Of a stretch of DNA of 64,000 bases, positions 24,229 through 34,053 are shown in pieces (position 1 is the stretch's first letter; every line of letters begins with the position of its first letter). A model generated the notes under the pieces. The model was not told the origin of the DNA. It did not search any database and saw only the letters and a list, made by a program, of their open reading frames with translations. The DNA comes from Malania oleifera (Eukaryota > Streptophyta > Magnoliopsida > Santalales > Ximeniaceae): contig NC_080422.1 of the NCBI RefSeq assembly GCF_029873635.1, positions 13,981,936 to 14,045,935 on the forward strand, in the 5' to 3' direction. The translations under genes were made by a program, and so were the position numbers.

Positions 24229-24630
24229 TAGTCAAACATTCAAAGGATCTTAGGACCCTACACCCGATTGATCATCCCCAGTGAAGTAACTATTTTTCAG
24301 AGATTCAGGATCTTACACCTGAGTGGTCAAACATTCAAAGGATCTTGGGACCCTACACCCAATTGATCATCCCTAGCAAAGTAACTATTTTTCAAAGACT
24401 CAGGACCCTACACCTAAATACTTGGGATCTTACACCTGATTGATCATTCCCAATGGAGTAACCATTTTTCAAAGTCTCAGGACCCTACACCTGAATACTC
24501 GGGATCATACACCCAATTGATCATTCCCAATGGAGTAACCATTTTTCAAAGACTCAGGACCTGAATACTCGAGATCTTACACTTGATTGATCATCCCCAA
24601 ATGGAGTAACCATTTTTCAGAGATTCTATC
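24229..24630 (+). repeat. Tandem hairpin array C (about 12 inverted repeats)
   Basis: Units alternate between CTCAGG..CCTGAG and CTTGGG..CCCAAT-type arms around ACCCTACA or ATCTTACA loops. They are separated by TGATCATCCCCA and GTAACCATTTTTCA spacers at a period of roughly 70-115 bp. The loop is close to that of arrays A and B, so the three arrays share an origin. Confidence 0.85.
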
Positions 24631-24846
24631 CACTGACTTCCTAGAGAATTGTGCCACATTCCCATTTTGCCCAGTTTAAATTTTCTCATCCCTAGTTGGC
24701 AGAAGCAAACTGCATCTGGTTGATTTGAAAGCATTAGGCAATTGTTTGAGCTGGTTAAAATATGTATCCTTTATATTTGCAGGCTTGTTGCTTCAAATAA
24801 CGTAGGAGAGTTCCTACTGTTACATTGAAAAAACAAAACCTACAAC

Positions 24847-24856
24847 GAGGGGCAGC
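24847..24856 (+). other. Polypurine tract of the Tat-like element
   Basis: GAGGGGCAGC lies directly before the second TGTAGACACC. This purine tract form is usual for Tat/Ogre elements and primes plus-strand synthesis. Confidence 0.8.
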
Positions 24857-25087
24857 TGTAGACACCTCAATTTCAACTAGGTTTTTCTAGGAAGACCCTA
24901 CGTACTAAAAAGTTGACTTTGTATTCCCGGGAATGGGAGGATCCGATTGAGTCTCAGTGTATTTTTAAAGAATTCCGAGTTGTTTTTACATTGATTTTGA
25001 GTGTTTTAGTTGATTCCAACTATTTTAAATTGAATCTCAACATTTTTAAATTTTGAATCTTTTATTTTTAGGGTCCCTATATTTTTA
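24857..25087 (+). repeat. Truncated 3' LTR of the Tat-like element
   Basis: It aligns with 13714-13948 over its whole length, sharing TACTAAAAAGTTGAC, GATCCGATTGAGTCTC and TTGTTTTTACATTGA. It breaks off at about 25087, where minus-strand chromovirus reverse transcriptase begins. The junction shares only AAA between the two parents. Confidence 0.9.
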
Positions 25088-26134
25088 AACTTTACCCCCT
25101 TCCTGGTCAATCGAGTCAAAGGCCTAGACAACTTAGATAATTCCCCCATGAACCGACAATAATAACCCGCCATTTCTAGAAAACTCCGAACCTCTTGCAC
25201 ACTCCTCTATCACACCCAATCAACCACAGTTTCGATCTTGCTATGATCAACTGAGATACCGCCTTTAGACACCACATGGCCTAAAAATGTGACCTGATTC
25301 AACCAAAACTCACATTTCTTCAGCTTGGTGTACAACTTCCTCCTCCGCAGAAGGTGTACAACTTCCTCGTCCGCAGAATTTGTAGCACCAACCTCAGTTG
25401 GTTTCATGCTCTTCCGAACTTCTCGAGTATACCAGAATGTCATCGATAAATACCACTACAAACAGATCCATGAGCTCATAGAAAACCCTATTCATTAGAT
25501 CCATGAATACTGTCGGGACATTTGTCAACCCAAAAGGCATGACTAAGAACTCGTAGTGATCATATCTGGTTTAGAAAGCAGTCTTTGCAACATCTTCATA
25601 TCAAACCCTCACCTAATGATACCCTGACCGTAGATCGATCTTCAAAAAGACCTGCTTCCCCTACAGCTGGTCAAAGAGATCATCAATACGAAGCAAAGAA
25701 TAATGATTCCTCATAGTCACCTTGTTGATCTTACGGTAATCAATACACATGCCCATCGACCTGTCCTTCTTCTTCACAAACAAAACTAGTGCTCCCCATG
25801 CCAAAAAACTCGGTCTAATAAAGCCCTTGTCCAGTAATTCTTGCAACTGCTCCTTCAACTCCTGAAGTTCTACTGAAGTCATCCGGTACGGAGCTTTAGA
25901 GATTGGTGCCTTGTCAGGAAACAACTCTATCGCAAACTCCACCTCACAATCCAGAGGTAAACTAGGTAAATCTTCAGGAAACACATCTGGGAACTCGTTA
26001 ACCACTCGAATATCCTCAAGTTTCAACACATCCCGTGGTTGTTCCCTCAAGCAAGCTAGGTACCCTTGAATCCGTCCAAGAGTAACCTCCTCCCATATAA
26101 TGCCGATAGAACCTATGGCGTCAAACGCACACAC
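25088..26134 (-). pseudogene. Chromovirus reverse transcriptase, downstream copy, truncated
   Basis: On the minus strand, 26134-25661 carries the linker with [14 protein letters not shown] and the RT start with [39 protein letters not shown] and [11 protein letters not shown]. The catalytic FIDDILVYS lies near 25440-25420. [18 protein letters not shown] follows in 25443-25210. Stops break the fingers and palm, several at positions where Gln or Arg codons are expected. A 26-bp duplication at 25327-25378 shifts the frame. The RNase H and integrase parts are lost at the 25088 junction. Confidence 0.88.
25327..25378 (-). repeat. 26-bp tandem duplication in reverse transcriptase
   Basis: GGTGTACAACTTCCTCCTCC at 25327 recurs at 25353 with one difference. 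The 26-bp period is a frameshift. The corresponding place in the other copy (about 32130-32160) has a single unit, so the duplication postdates the copies' divergence. Confidence 0.8.
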
Positions 26135-26643
26135 AATCCTACAAACTCGTGCCCCTGTTCCCCAAGAGGTCTAAACACTACTACCTTTTCCCGACAGTCA
26201 ATCACAGCATAACTAGAGGATAACCAATCCATCATCAATATGACATTGAACCGCGACATGTCGTATACTACAAGATTCGCCAGTAGCAGTCTTCCCTGAA
26301 TTACCACTGGGCAATCTTCTAACATTCTCCTACAGAACAATACACTCTCATATGGTGTAACTATAGACAATTCTTCATTCATGACTTGGGTCTCAACCCC
26401 ACACAGTTTTACAAAACTAGTAGATATAAAGGAGTAGGTCGCACCCGAATCAAATAAAACCATAGCCCTATTTAAAAGCAACATCACAGTACCTGTCACA
26501 ACATTCCCCGCATGCTCAGCATCTGCTGGAGTAAGCGAGTATACCCTTATCGGAGCTGTATTAGCCTGATAAGTCCCACGAGATACCTGATTCTTACTCA
26601 AAGCGGGCGTACCCCTCTTTGGTGCATGACAATCCCGAGCCAT
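26113..26643 (-). pseudogene. Chromovirus aspartic protease, downstream copy
   Basis: One frame of 176 codons starts after the gag zinc knuckle. The protease active site VLFDSGATYSFIS lies near 26450, with the catalytic Asp intact. VILMMDWLSS near 26230 is the second conserved protease block (the ILGMDWL motif). It overlaps the next RT-containing reading by 22 bp in a different frame, which reflects decay rather than design. Confidence 0.87.
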
Positions 26644-27555
26644 GTGACTTGACTAGCCACAGTTGTAGCAATTACCCCAACATGGCTGGCATTCACTCCT
26701 ATGCCATCTATGGCACCTGATACAAGGATCACCTGACTGACTCACTTGAGAAATATGATGCTCGTTATTCTAACAGTATCCCAAGCCCTTGTTCCTCTTC
26801 TTTGGTGATCCTAGGCGAGATCCCAATTGAGAACCAGAAGGTACTGGCCTCTTCTTCAGTTCCTGATCCACCTCATCCTCCGGGATGCCGATCTCAATCA
26901 CAGTGGCCTTATCCACTAAAATCGAAAACTAGAAGAACTAAAGCATTCCCACTAATCTGTGAATGTCCTTCCTCAGGCTCTTTTCGAACCTCCTAGTCTT
27001 TTCGTACTTGTTCGAGATCAAACACGATGCAAAACGAGATAGTTCTATATATCGAGCAGTGTACCCCTCCACCGTCATATTTCCCTAAGTCAAAGCTAAA
27101 AACTTATCCGCCTTAGCGTCGCGTGTAGAGGCAGGGAAGTATCTTTCAAAGAACACTTCCTTGAAACGGTTCCATGTCATCTCCATAGGACCGGCTCTTT
27201 ACTTCTCCAGCAGACTCACCGTAGTCCACCATCGCCCTGCCTCCCCATACAGCTGGAAGGTAGGGTAGAGGACTCTCTGCTTATCTATGCAGTGTAGGAC
27301 CTCCAGAAACCTCTCGGTCTTTTCAACCCAGTCCTCTGCTATCATCGGATCAAGTCCTCCTGAGAACGTCGGAGGGTGCATACGTGTGAACCTCTCGATG
27401 GTACACCCCGCAGCAGTAGGAGAGCGTTTGTGTCTCTTAACACTCTGCCCGATCTCTGGCATAACCAGCCTTGTCAACCCTCGAGGCACAGATGGAGACT
27501 CATCATTCGCAGTCTCCTCAGAGCCACTTTCCAAGTTGTTATCCTTGGGCTCCAT
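26644..27555 (-). pseudogene. Chromovirus gag, downstream copy
   Basis: The start is the minus-strand ATG at 27555, about 310 bp below the primer site. The 118-codon reading 27555-27199 contains the core-entry motifs HPPTFSGGLDPMIAEDWVE and FQLYGEAGRWW. Later parts are spread over frames to the zinc knuckle at about 26690-26630. There CYNCG and HMARDC are intact, but a TAG replaces the residue after the Gly. The same TAG is present in the upstream copy. Confidence 0.85.
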
Positions 27556-27867
27556 TATGAAAAACGATAAAAATCTATTAGCACTCCTATGTCAAGTACA
27601 GTTAACACAATTATTTATGACTATTCATGTTAACTACCACCTAACGGGTCCAGGTCTATCCTATCACACCGATGCAAAAATCATCAATGGTTTGCCATGA
27701 TTTTACTAAAATCATCATTCCAGGAAAAATACGGAACACTGCCAACGAGTCTCTGTCTAGTAACAAAACAACCCTCAACTTACTCTACCCATTTCCTACA
27801 TTCTATACTCTGGTATGTACACACGACTATACCTAACCAAGTCTACAAGACCTAAGAACCTGGTTAA

Positions 27868-27879
27868 CTCTGATACCAA
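27868..27879 (-). other. Primer binding site, initiator tRNA-Met (downstream copy)
   Basis: The minus strand reads TTGGTATCAGAG a few bases after the LTR end, giving the standard initiator-Met complement. It shows that the central LTR also acts as the 5' LTR of the truncated copy. Confidence 0.92.
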
Positions 27880-27881
27880 GT

Positions 27882-29627
27882 TGTCACGCCCCAAACCCGG
27901 TAATGGGACCCAAGGGTGAATTAGTAATCTAACCTGTCCCTGTATCATACAAAAGACCAATGATACGCCATAATGAATGAGGGTCCGACCTGGTGGGGTT
28001 CCCATACACCCTATACTCTTTTATAAACAATACATATGCACAGCGGAAATGTTCTTTCTATACATACAATGTACTATACCAGAATCTATACAAAAGGAGT
28101 CTAAGCTCCATAATACAAAACATAAACCCGGGTGCCAACCAAAATCCCAAAAATGACAACCCGATAGAGTCCTAGTACTTACACAAGCACTATCCGCAGT
28201 ACACCGACCACTACACTCCCAACACAAGAATTCTAGTTCCAGTTACTCGAAGGACCTGAAAAACATGTACGTACAATAGGGGTGAGACACTTCTCAGTAA
28301 GGCAGATCCAAGTTATATCGGTGTGTGGAATATGAGTGTTATCATGACAAAAACATACACTGTTCAATGCAATTCTAGTATTCTCACAAAACAGTTCTAG
28401 TATAGTGCATATCATGCACACACACATGATCAAGTAACCCGGTGTCATCACACTCTTCGGCCCGAAGTTGGCTCACATTACACGACATCCCTGGCACATG
28501 GTGTAGCCCTAGGCTCCCATGGCACCGTACCTGTATAACTGGGGGATCCACACCCTTCGATGATTAGCCGGTAAGACTCACGCCTTCGGATATAGAGCCA
28601 GACACTCTTTCACAAACTGGAACAATTCAGAACCCAGTTCCTATTTCATTGCAGCAAAACACAACTCATGCATGTTCATATAACCAAACAATCCACACCC
28701 ATTTGGTAATCTAAAATCATGATTTTTCAAAAATATATAGTTTAAACAAGTCAAGGCACGGCCATCCCCATAACATAATATATATCACAATATATTCACA
28801 GTTTTCCAACAAAACTAGAGATGCAACCCAATGCTCATTTTTCCCAAAACTGTAACATGAAAAACCCATAAATTTTACCCGATAGATTTCCCCAAATGAG
28901 TAACCAAAACATACACAGGATCGTGAACCACAATTCTACAGAGTCCGATTTCGAAAATAACCGACATAAACAGAATCCCCTTACCTTTCCCCGAAAATCC
29001 AAACTCAAACTCTACGACCCCTAAACCGCGAACCAAGTTCCCAAAACCTATAAATCACAATACCAAACATACTCACAATTCTATTCCCTACATAACTACC
29101 GAAACAGAATTGAAAATCGAGCCTTACCTCGATTTTAAGCCAAAACCCAAAAATGCTCGGAATGAAGATCCGTTCCACAAATCTTGAAGAGAATCCTTCC
29201 CTGATCCTCGTACTAACGTCGGATCATCAATTCTAGCAACGTACAGCGAAGAAATCTAGAGAGAGAGAGTGGAATTCGAGTTCCTAGAGAGAGAGAGAGA
29301 GAGGATTTTTGATTTCTTAGCTTCTAAGCAACGGAAAAGATATTTATAGCCTTTGACTCGACCAACCTCGTCGACGAGGTGACATCTTCGTCGACGAGTA
29401 AATGAAGGAAGTTCGTCGACGAAGAAGTGGCCTCATCGATGAGCATGAGATTTTCGGATTTCCTGAAACCCCTCGGCTTCTCCTCGTCAACGAGCACCTG
29501 CATTCTGTCGTCGAGCAATAGAAGGGCCCTCTTCGACAAATTCCAGCTTCGTCGACGAAGCCTGCTTAATTACGGTTTTACCCTTCACTTATTTATTATT
29601 CCATATATCATGGTTCGGTTTCTTACA
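27882..29627 (-). repeat. Central LTR of the tandem chromovirus
   Basis: On the minus strand it starts TGTAAGAAACCG at 29627 and ends GGCGTGACA at 27882 (1746 bp). It aligns along its length with 36341-38102. It contains a palindrome cluster (29365-29570), a TATAAATA box (29348-29341), a GA/CT run (29273-29303 on plus) and a long leader. ORFs inside (for example 28021-28451 and 29324-29696) have no recognisable domain. Confidence 0.9.
29341..29570 (-). promoter_or_regulatory. Central-LTR promoter: CGTCGACG cluster plus TATA
   Basis: Around nine variants of TTCGTCGACGAA or CTCGTCGACGAG occupy 29365-29570. The minus-strand TATAAATA at 29348-29341 follows within 25 bp. A GA-rich run lies about 45 bp farther downstream, where the leader begins. 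Confidence 0.55.
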
Positions 29628-29642
29628 ACCTCTCCTCCTTAC
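29628..29642 (-). other. Polypurine tract of the upstream chromovirus copy
   Basis: The minus strand reads GTAAGGAGGAGAGGT directly before the LTR start TGTAAGAA. It places the central LTR as the 3' LTR of the upstream copy. Confidence 0.85.
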
Positions 29643-29895
29643 AAAAAATTCATCCTCGAAATTTGTAATATCTCATTCACAAACTCATATACATAATCAG
29701 ACACACACTCGACTCTAGAAAGAACTAGTGGCTATTTACATCGAAGCCCTGTCATAATACATACACACCCTCACTTATGGCAGAGGAATACTGTAGTTAC
29801 ATACACAAATGGTCTCTAGAGTTCACAATAATACACACTCCCAACGACTAACCACTTATCCCAATACAATAGTAGGGTAACATATACACACATAC

Positions 29896-31374
29896 TTAGA
29901 ACAACTGTGGATACTTCCAGCGTATCTCCACTTCCAATTCCCAAGAAGCTTCCTCAACCTCATGATTCCACCACAATACCTTCACTAACGGTATATCCTT
30001 GGTATGTAACTTCTGAACTTTACAGTCCATAATCTGAACAGGTACTCCTTCATAAGCTAAAGTATCCTCAATCTCCAAGTTCTCATAACTAATAATATGT
30101 GAAGGATCCAACACATACCTCCTCAACATGGATACGTGAAACACATCGTGGATCCTCGAGAGTGCTGGGGGTAGTGCAATCCTGTAGGCTACTAGACACA
30201 CTCGCTCAAGAACCTCAAATGGTCCGATAAACCTCGAACTCAGCTTGCCCTTCTTTTCGAATCTCATCACCCCTTTCATTTGAGCCATCCTTAGAAATAC
30301 TTTACCCCCCACTTCAAATTCTAACTCACGGTGACGAACATCTGTGTAATTCCTCTGCCGACTCTGAGCCGATTTAATCCTATCCCGGATCAAACCCACC
30401 TTCTTAGATGCCTGCTACATGAGTTCAGGTCCTAGCACCTGACGTTCACCAATCTCATTCCAATATAGAGGAGACCGACACCTCTGATCATACAGAGCCT
30501 CGAACGGTGCCATCTCGATACTGGCCTAGAAGCTATTGTTATAGGCAAACTCTACTAGTGGCATAAATTGCATCCAACCACCACCGAAGTCTAACACGCA
30601 AGCCCGTAACATATCCTCCAAGATCTGTATTGTTCTCTCCGACTGTCCATCAGTCTAGGGGTGGAACGTTGTATTGAAAGTAAGCTTCGTCCTCGGTGCT
30701 TCCTACAAACTCTCCCAAAAACGAGAGGTAAACCTCGGGTCTCGATCTGACACAATGGACATCGGTACCCCATGCATTCTAACTATCTCATGCACATACA
30801 TGTCTGCTAGCCTACTCAAAGGGTAGCTAACCTTCATCGGTAAAAAGTGAGCAGATTTCATCTACCTATCCACGATCACCCAGGTAGCATTCTACCCGTG
30901 AAATGCTAGTGAAAATCCGGTCACAAAATCCATGAAAATATGCTCCCATTTCCATTCTGGAATAGCTAATGGCTGCAACGGCCTTTCCGGCCTTTGATGT
31001 TCAGCTTTCACCTACTGAAACGTCAGACACTACTCCACGAACTGAGCAATCTGCCTTTTCATACCACTCCACCAGAAGGTCTTGCACAAATCCCGATACA
31101 TCTTCGTACTACCAGGATGTACCATATACAAAGAAAGATGCACTTCCTCCAAAATCGTCCTTCTGATCTCGTCGTCGTGTGGAACACATAGCCTGGTCCC
31201 AAACCTCACCACACCTCCCTCAAAGATGTTAAATTCCGTAGCCAACCCTTGCTGTACTTTCTCCATAATCTCAACCAACTCAGCATCACTAGCCTGCGCG
31301 GCTTTAATACGCTCAAACAAAGTCGACTGGATCACCAAACTAGCAATGAAAGTTTGATGATCACCAGACACCAA
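29896..31374 (-). pseudogene. Chromovirus integrase with C-terminal chromodomain, upstream copy
   Basis: The minus-strand reading 31374-31030 has the integrase HHCC region, with HLSLYMVHPGSTKMYRDL and FWWSGMKRQIAQFV; a stop replaces the residue before the first Cys of the CX2C pair. The DDE core lies in broken frames at about 30970-30450. The reading 30399-29896 carries the C-terminal GPFEVLERVCLVAYRIALP and [14 protein letters not shown] blocks, and ends in a chromodomain, VKVLWWNHEVEEASWELE. In chromoviruses this domain directs insertion to marked heterochromatin. That role is family knowledge. Confidence 0.88.
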
Positions 31375-32860
31375 CTTTATATCAAGGCTTTCCAGATCCC
31401 ATCCGATATGATGCTAAGCTACCACTGCAGATACTGCCACATGCTCCGACTTTCGACTCAACGCATCAAACACCACGTTAGCTTTCCCTAGGGGATAACT
31501 GATGGTGCAATTGTAGGCCTTGATCAACTCAAGCCACCTTCGCTACCTCATGTTCAACTCCTTCTGCATGAAAAAGTACCTGAGACTTTTGTGATCGGTG
31601 AAAATCTCGCACTGCACACCATACAAGTAGTGTCGCCGGATCTTCAGTGCATAAACAACAACAACAACTAATTCCAGATCATGTGTAAGGTAATTCTTCT
31701 CGTATTCCTTCAGTTGTCAAGAAGCATACGCTATTACCTTACCCTACAACATAAGCACACATCCCAGACCCTTCAGAGACGCATCGCTATAAATCACAAA
31801 ACTGCCATCCCCAGAAGAAATGGTCAAAACCAGAGCAGTAACCAGCTGGTGCTTCAAGTCCTAAAAGCACTGCTTACAATCACTGGTCCACTCAAACTTT
31901 ACCCCCTTCCTGGTCAATCAAGTCAGAGGCCCAGACAACTTAGAGAATTCCTCCACGAACCGACGATAGTAACTTGTCAATCCTAGAAAACTCTGAACCT
32001 CCTACACACTCCTCTGTCTCACCCAGTCGACCACAGCTTCAATCTTGCTATGATCAATTGAGATACCGCCTTTAGACACCACATGGCCTAAAAATGTGAC
32101 CTGATTCAACCAGAACTCATACTTCTTCAGCTTGGCATACAACTTCCTCTCCCGCAGAATCTGTAGCACCAACCTTAGTTGGTTTTCATGCTCTTCCGAA
32201 CCTCTTGAGTATATCAGAATGTCATCAATAAATACCACTACAAACTGATCCAGGTACTCATGGAAAACCCTATTCATTAGATCCATGAACACTCCCAGAG
32301 CATTCGTCAACCCAAAAGGCATGACTAAGAACTCGTAGTGGTCATATCTAGTTTGGAAAGTAGTCTTTGCAACATCTTCAGATCGAACCCTCACCTGATG
32401 ATACCCTGACTATAAATCGATCTTCGAAAAGACCTGCTTTTCCTGCAGCTGATCAAAGAGATTATCAATATGAGGCAAAGGATAACTATTCTTCACAGTC
32501 ACCTTGTTGATCTCACGGTAATCAACGAACATGAGCATCGACCTGTCCTTCTTCTTCACGAACAAAACTGGAGCTCCCCAGGGCGAAACACTTGGTCGAA
32601 TAAATCACTTGTCCAGTCATTCCTGCAACTACTCCTTCAACTCCTGAAGTTCTGCTGGAGCCATCCGGTATAGAGCTTTAGAGATTGGTGCTTTGTCAGG
32701 CAACAACTCTATCGCAAACTCCATCTCATGATCTGGAGGTAAACCAGGTGAATCTTTAGGAAACACATCCAGGAACTCGTTAACCACCCGAATATCCTCA
32801 AGTTTCAACTCATCCCGTGGTTGTTCCCTCAAGCAAGCAGTCTTCCCTGAATTACCACTC
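31375..32860 (-). pseudogene. Chromovirus reverse transcriptase and RNase H, upstream copy
   Basis: The minus-strand reading 32394-32002 has [19 protein letters not shown], the catalytic [13 protein letters not shown] near 32220, and [19 protein letters not shown]. The earlier RT part is at 32832-32470 with CIDYR-type residues in broken frames. RNase H lies at about 31990-31400 and has no long open frame. Compared with the other copy, roughly 230 bp of protease-RT linker are missing at about 32837. Confidence 0.88.
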
Positions 32861-32880
32861 AGCAGTCTTCTAACATTCTC

Positions 32881-33207
32881 TTACAGAAACGATACACTCC
32901 CAGATGGTGTAGCTACAGACAATTCTTCATTCATGACTTGGGTTTTAACCCCACACAGTTTTACAATATTAGCAGATATAATGGGGTGGGTCACGCCCGA
33001 ATCAAATAAAACCATAGCTCTATTTAAAAGCAATATCACAGTACCTATCACCACATTCCCCGCATGCTCAGCATCCCCTGGAGTAAGCGAGTATACCCTT
33101 GTCAGAGCTGTATTCGCCTGATAAATCCCACGGGAAACCTGATTACTTCCCTGATTCTTACTCGAAGCGGGCATACCCCTCTTTGGTGCGTGACAATCCC
33201 AAGCCAT
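32881..33207 (-). pseudogene. Chromovirus aspartic protease, upstream copy
   Basis: It corresponds to 26113-26643 in the other copy. The active site reads VLFDSGVTHPIIS, keeping Asp-Ser-Gly but with Val for the usual Ala. The second protease block is lost in the deletion near 32837. Confidence 0.85.
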
Positions 33208-34053
33208 GTGACCTGACTAGCCACAGTTGTAGCATTTACCCCTAAATGGCTGGCATTCACAGCTATGCCATTTGTGGCACTTGATACAACGATCACCTGA
33301 CTAACTCACCTGAGAACTCTAAAGCTCGGTATTCTGGCAGTGACCCAAGTCCTTGTTCCTCTTCTTCAATGATCCCTGGTGAGATCCCAACTGAGAACCA
33401 AAAGGTACTAGCCTCTTCTTCAGTTCCTAATCCACTTTATCCTCCCAGATGTCGATCTCGATCACAGTGGCCTTATCCACTAAAACCGAAAACTCATGGA
33501 TCTAAAGCATACCCACTAATCTACGAATGTCCTTCCTTAGGCCCTTCTCGAACCTCCGAGTCTTCTCGTACTCATTCGAGATCAAACACGATGCAAAATG
33601 AGATGGCTCTATATATAGAGCAGTGTACCCCTGCACCGTCATATTTCCCTGAGTCAGAACTAAAAACTCATCCTCCTTAGCGTCGCATGTAGAGGCCGGG
33701 AAGTATCTTTCAAAGAACACTTCCTTGAAACGGCTCTATGTCATCTCCATAGGACCAGCTCTCTGCTTCTCTAGCAGACTCACCACAATCCACCATCGCC
33801 CTGCCTCCCCAGACAGCTGGATGGTAGCGTAAAGGACTCTCTACTTATCTGTGCAGTGTAGGAACTCCAAAATCCTCTTGGTCTTTTCAACCCAGTCCTC
33901 TACTATCATCGAATCGGGTCCTCTTGAGAACGTCGGAGGGTATATACGTGTGAACCTCTTAATGGTACACCCCGCAGCAGTAGGAGAGCGTTCGCGTCTC
34001 CTAACACTCCACCCGATCTCCCACATAACCTACCTCGTCAACCCTCAAGGCAC
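33208..34053 (-). pseudogene. Chromovirus gag, main part, upstream copy
   Basis: The minus-strand reading 34026-33841 has YPPTFSRGPDSMIVEDWVEK. The reading 33720-33502 has the capsid tail with FFERYFPA and EFLVLTQGNMTVQGY. The zinc knuckle lies at about 33240-33190 with CYNCG, a TAG, then HMAWDC. The 5' end is separated by a solo LTR and continues at 35954-36016. Confidence 0.85.

Larger units (their letters stand above)
13714..25087 (+). mobile_element. Tat/Ogre-like LTR retrotransposon, gag only, 3' truncated
   Basis: A roughly 3.1-kb 5' LTR starting TGTAGACACCCC is followed by a non-Met primer site, a long leader, a Tat-type gag and about 4.8 kb without recognisable pol. Three tandem repeat arrays and a GAGGGGCAGC purine tract follow, then a second LTR starting TGTAGACACC that runs only 231 bp. 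Missing pol with intact ends suggests a non-autonomous derivative of the Tat/Ogre lineage. By eye the two LTR starts differ at roughly one position in eight, so the insertion is old. Confidence 0.85.
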
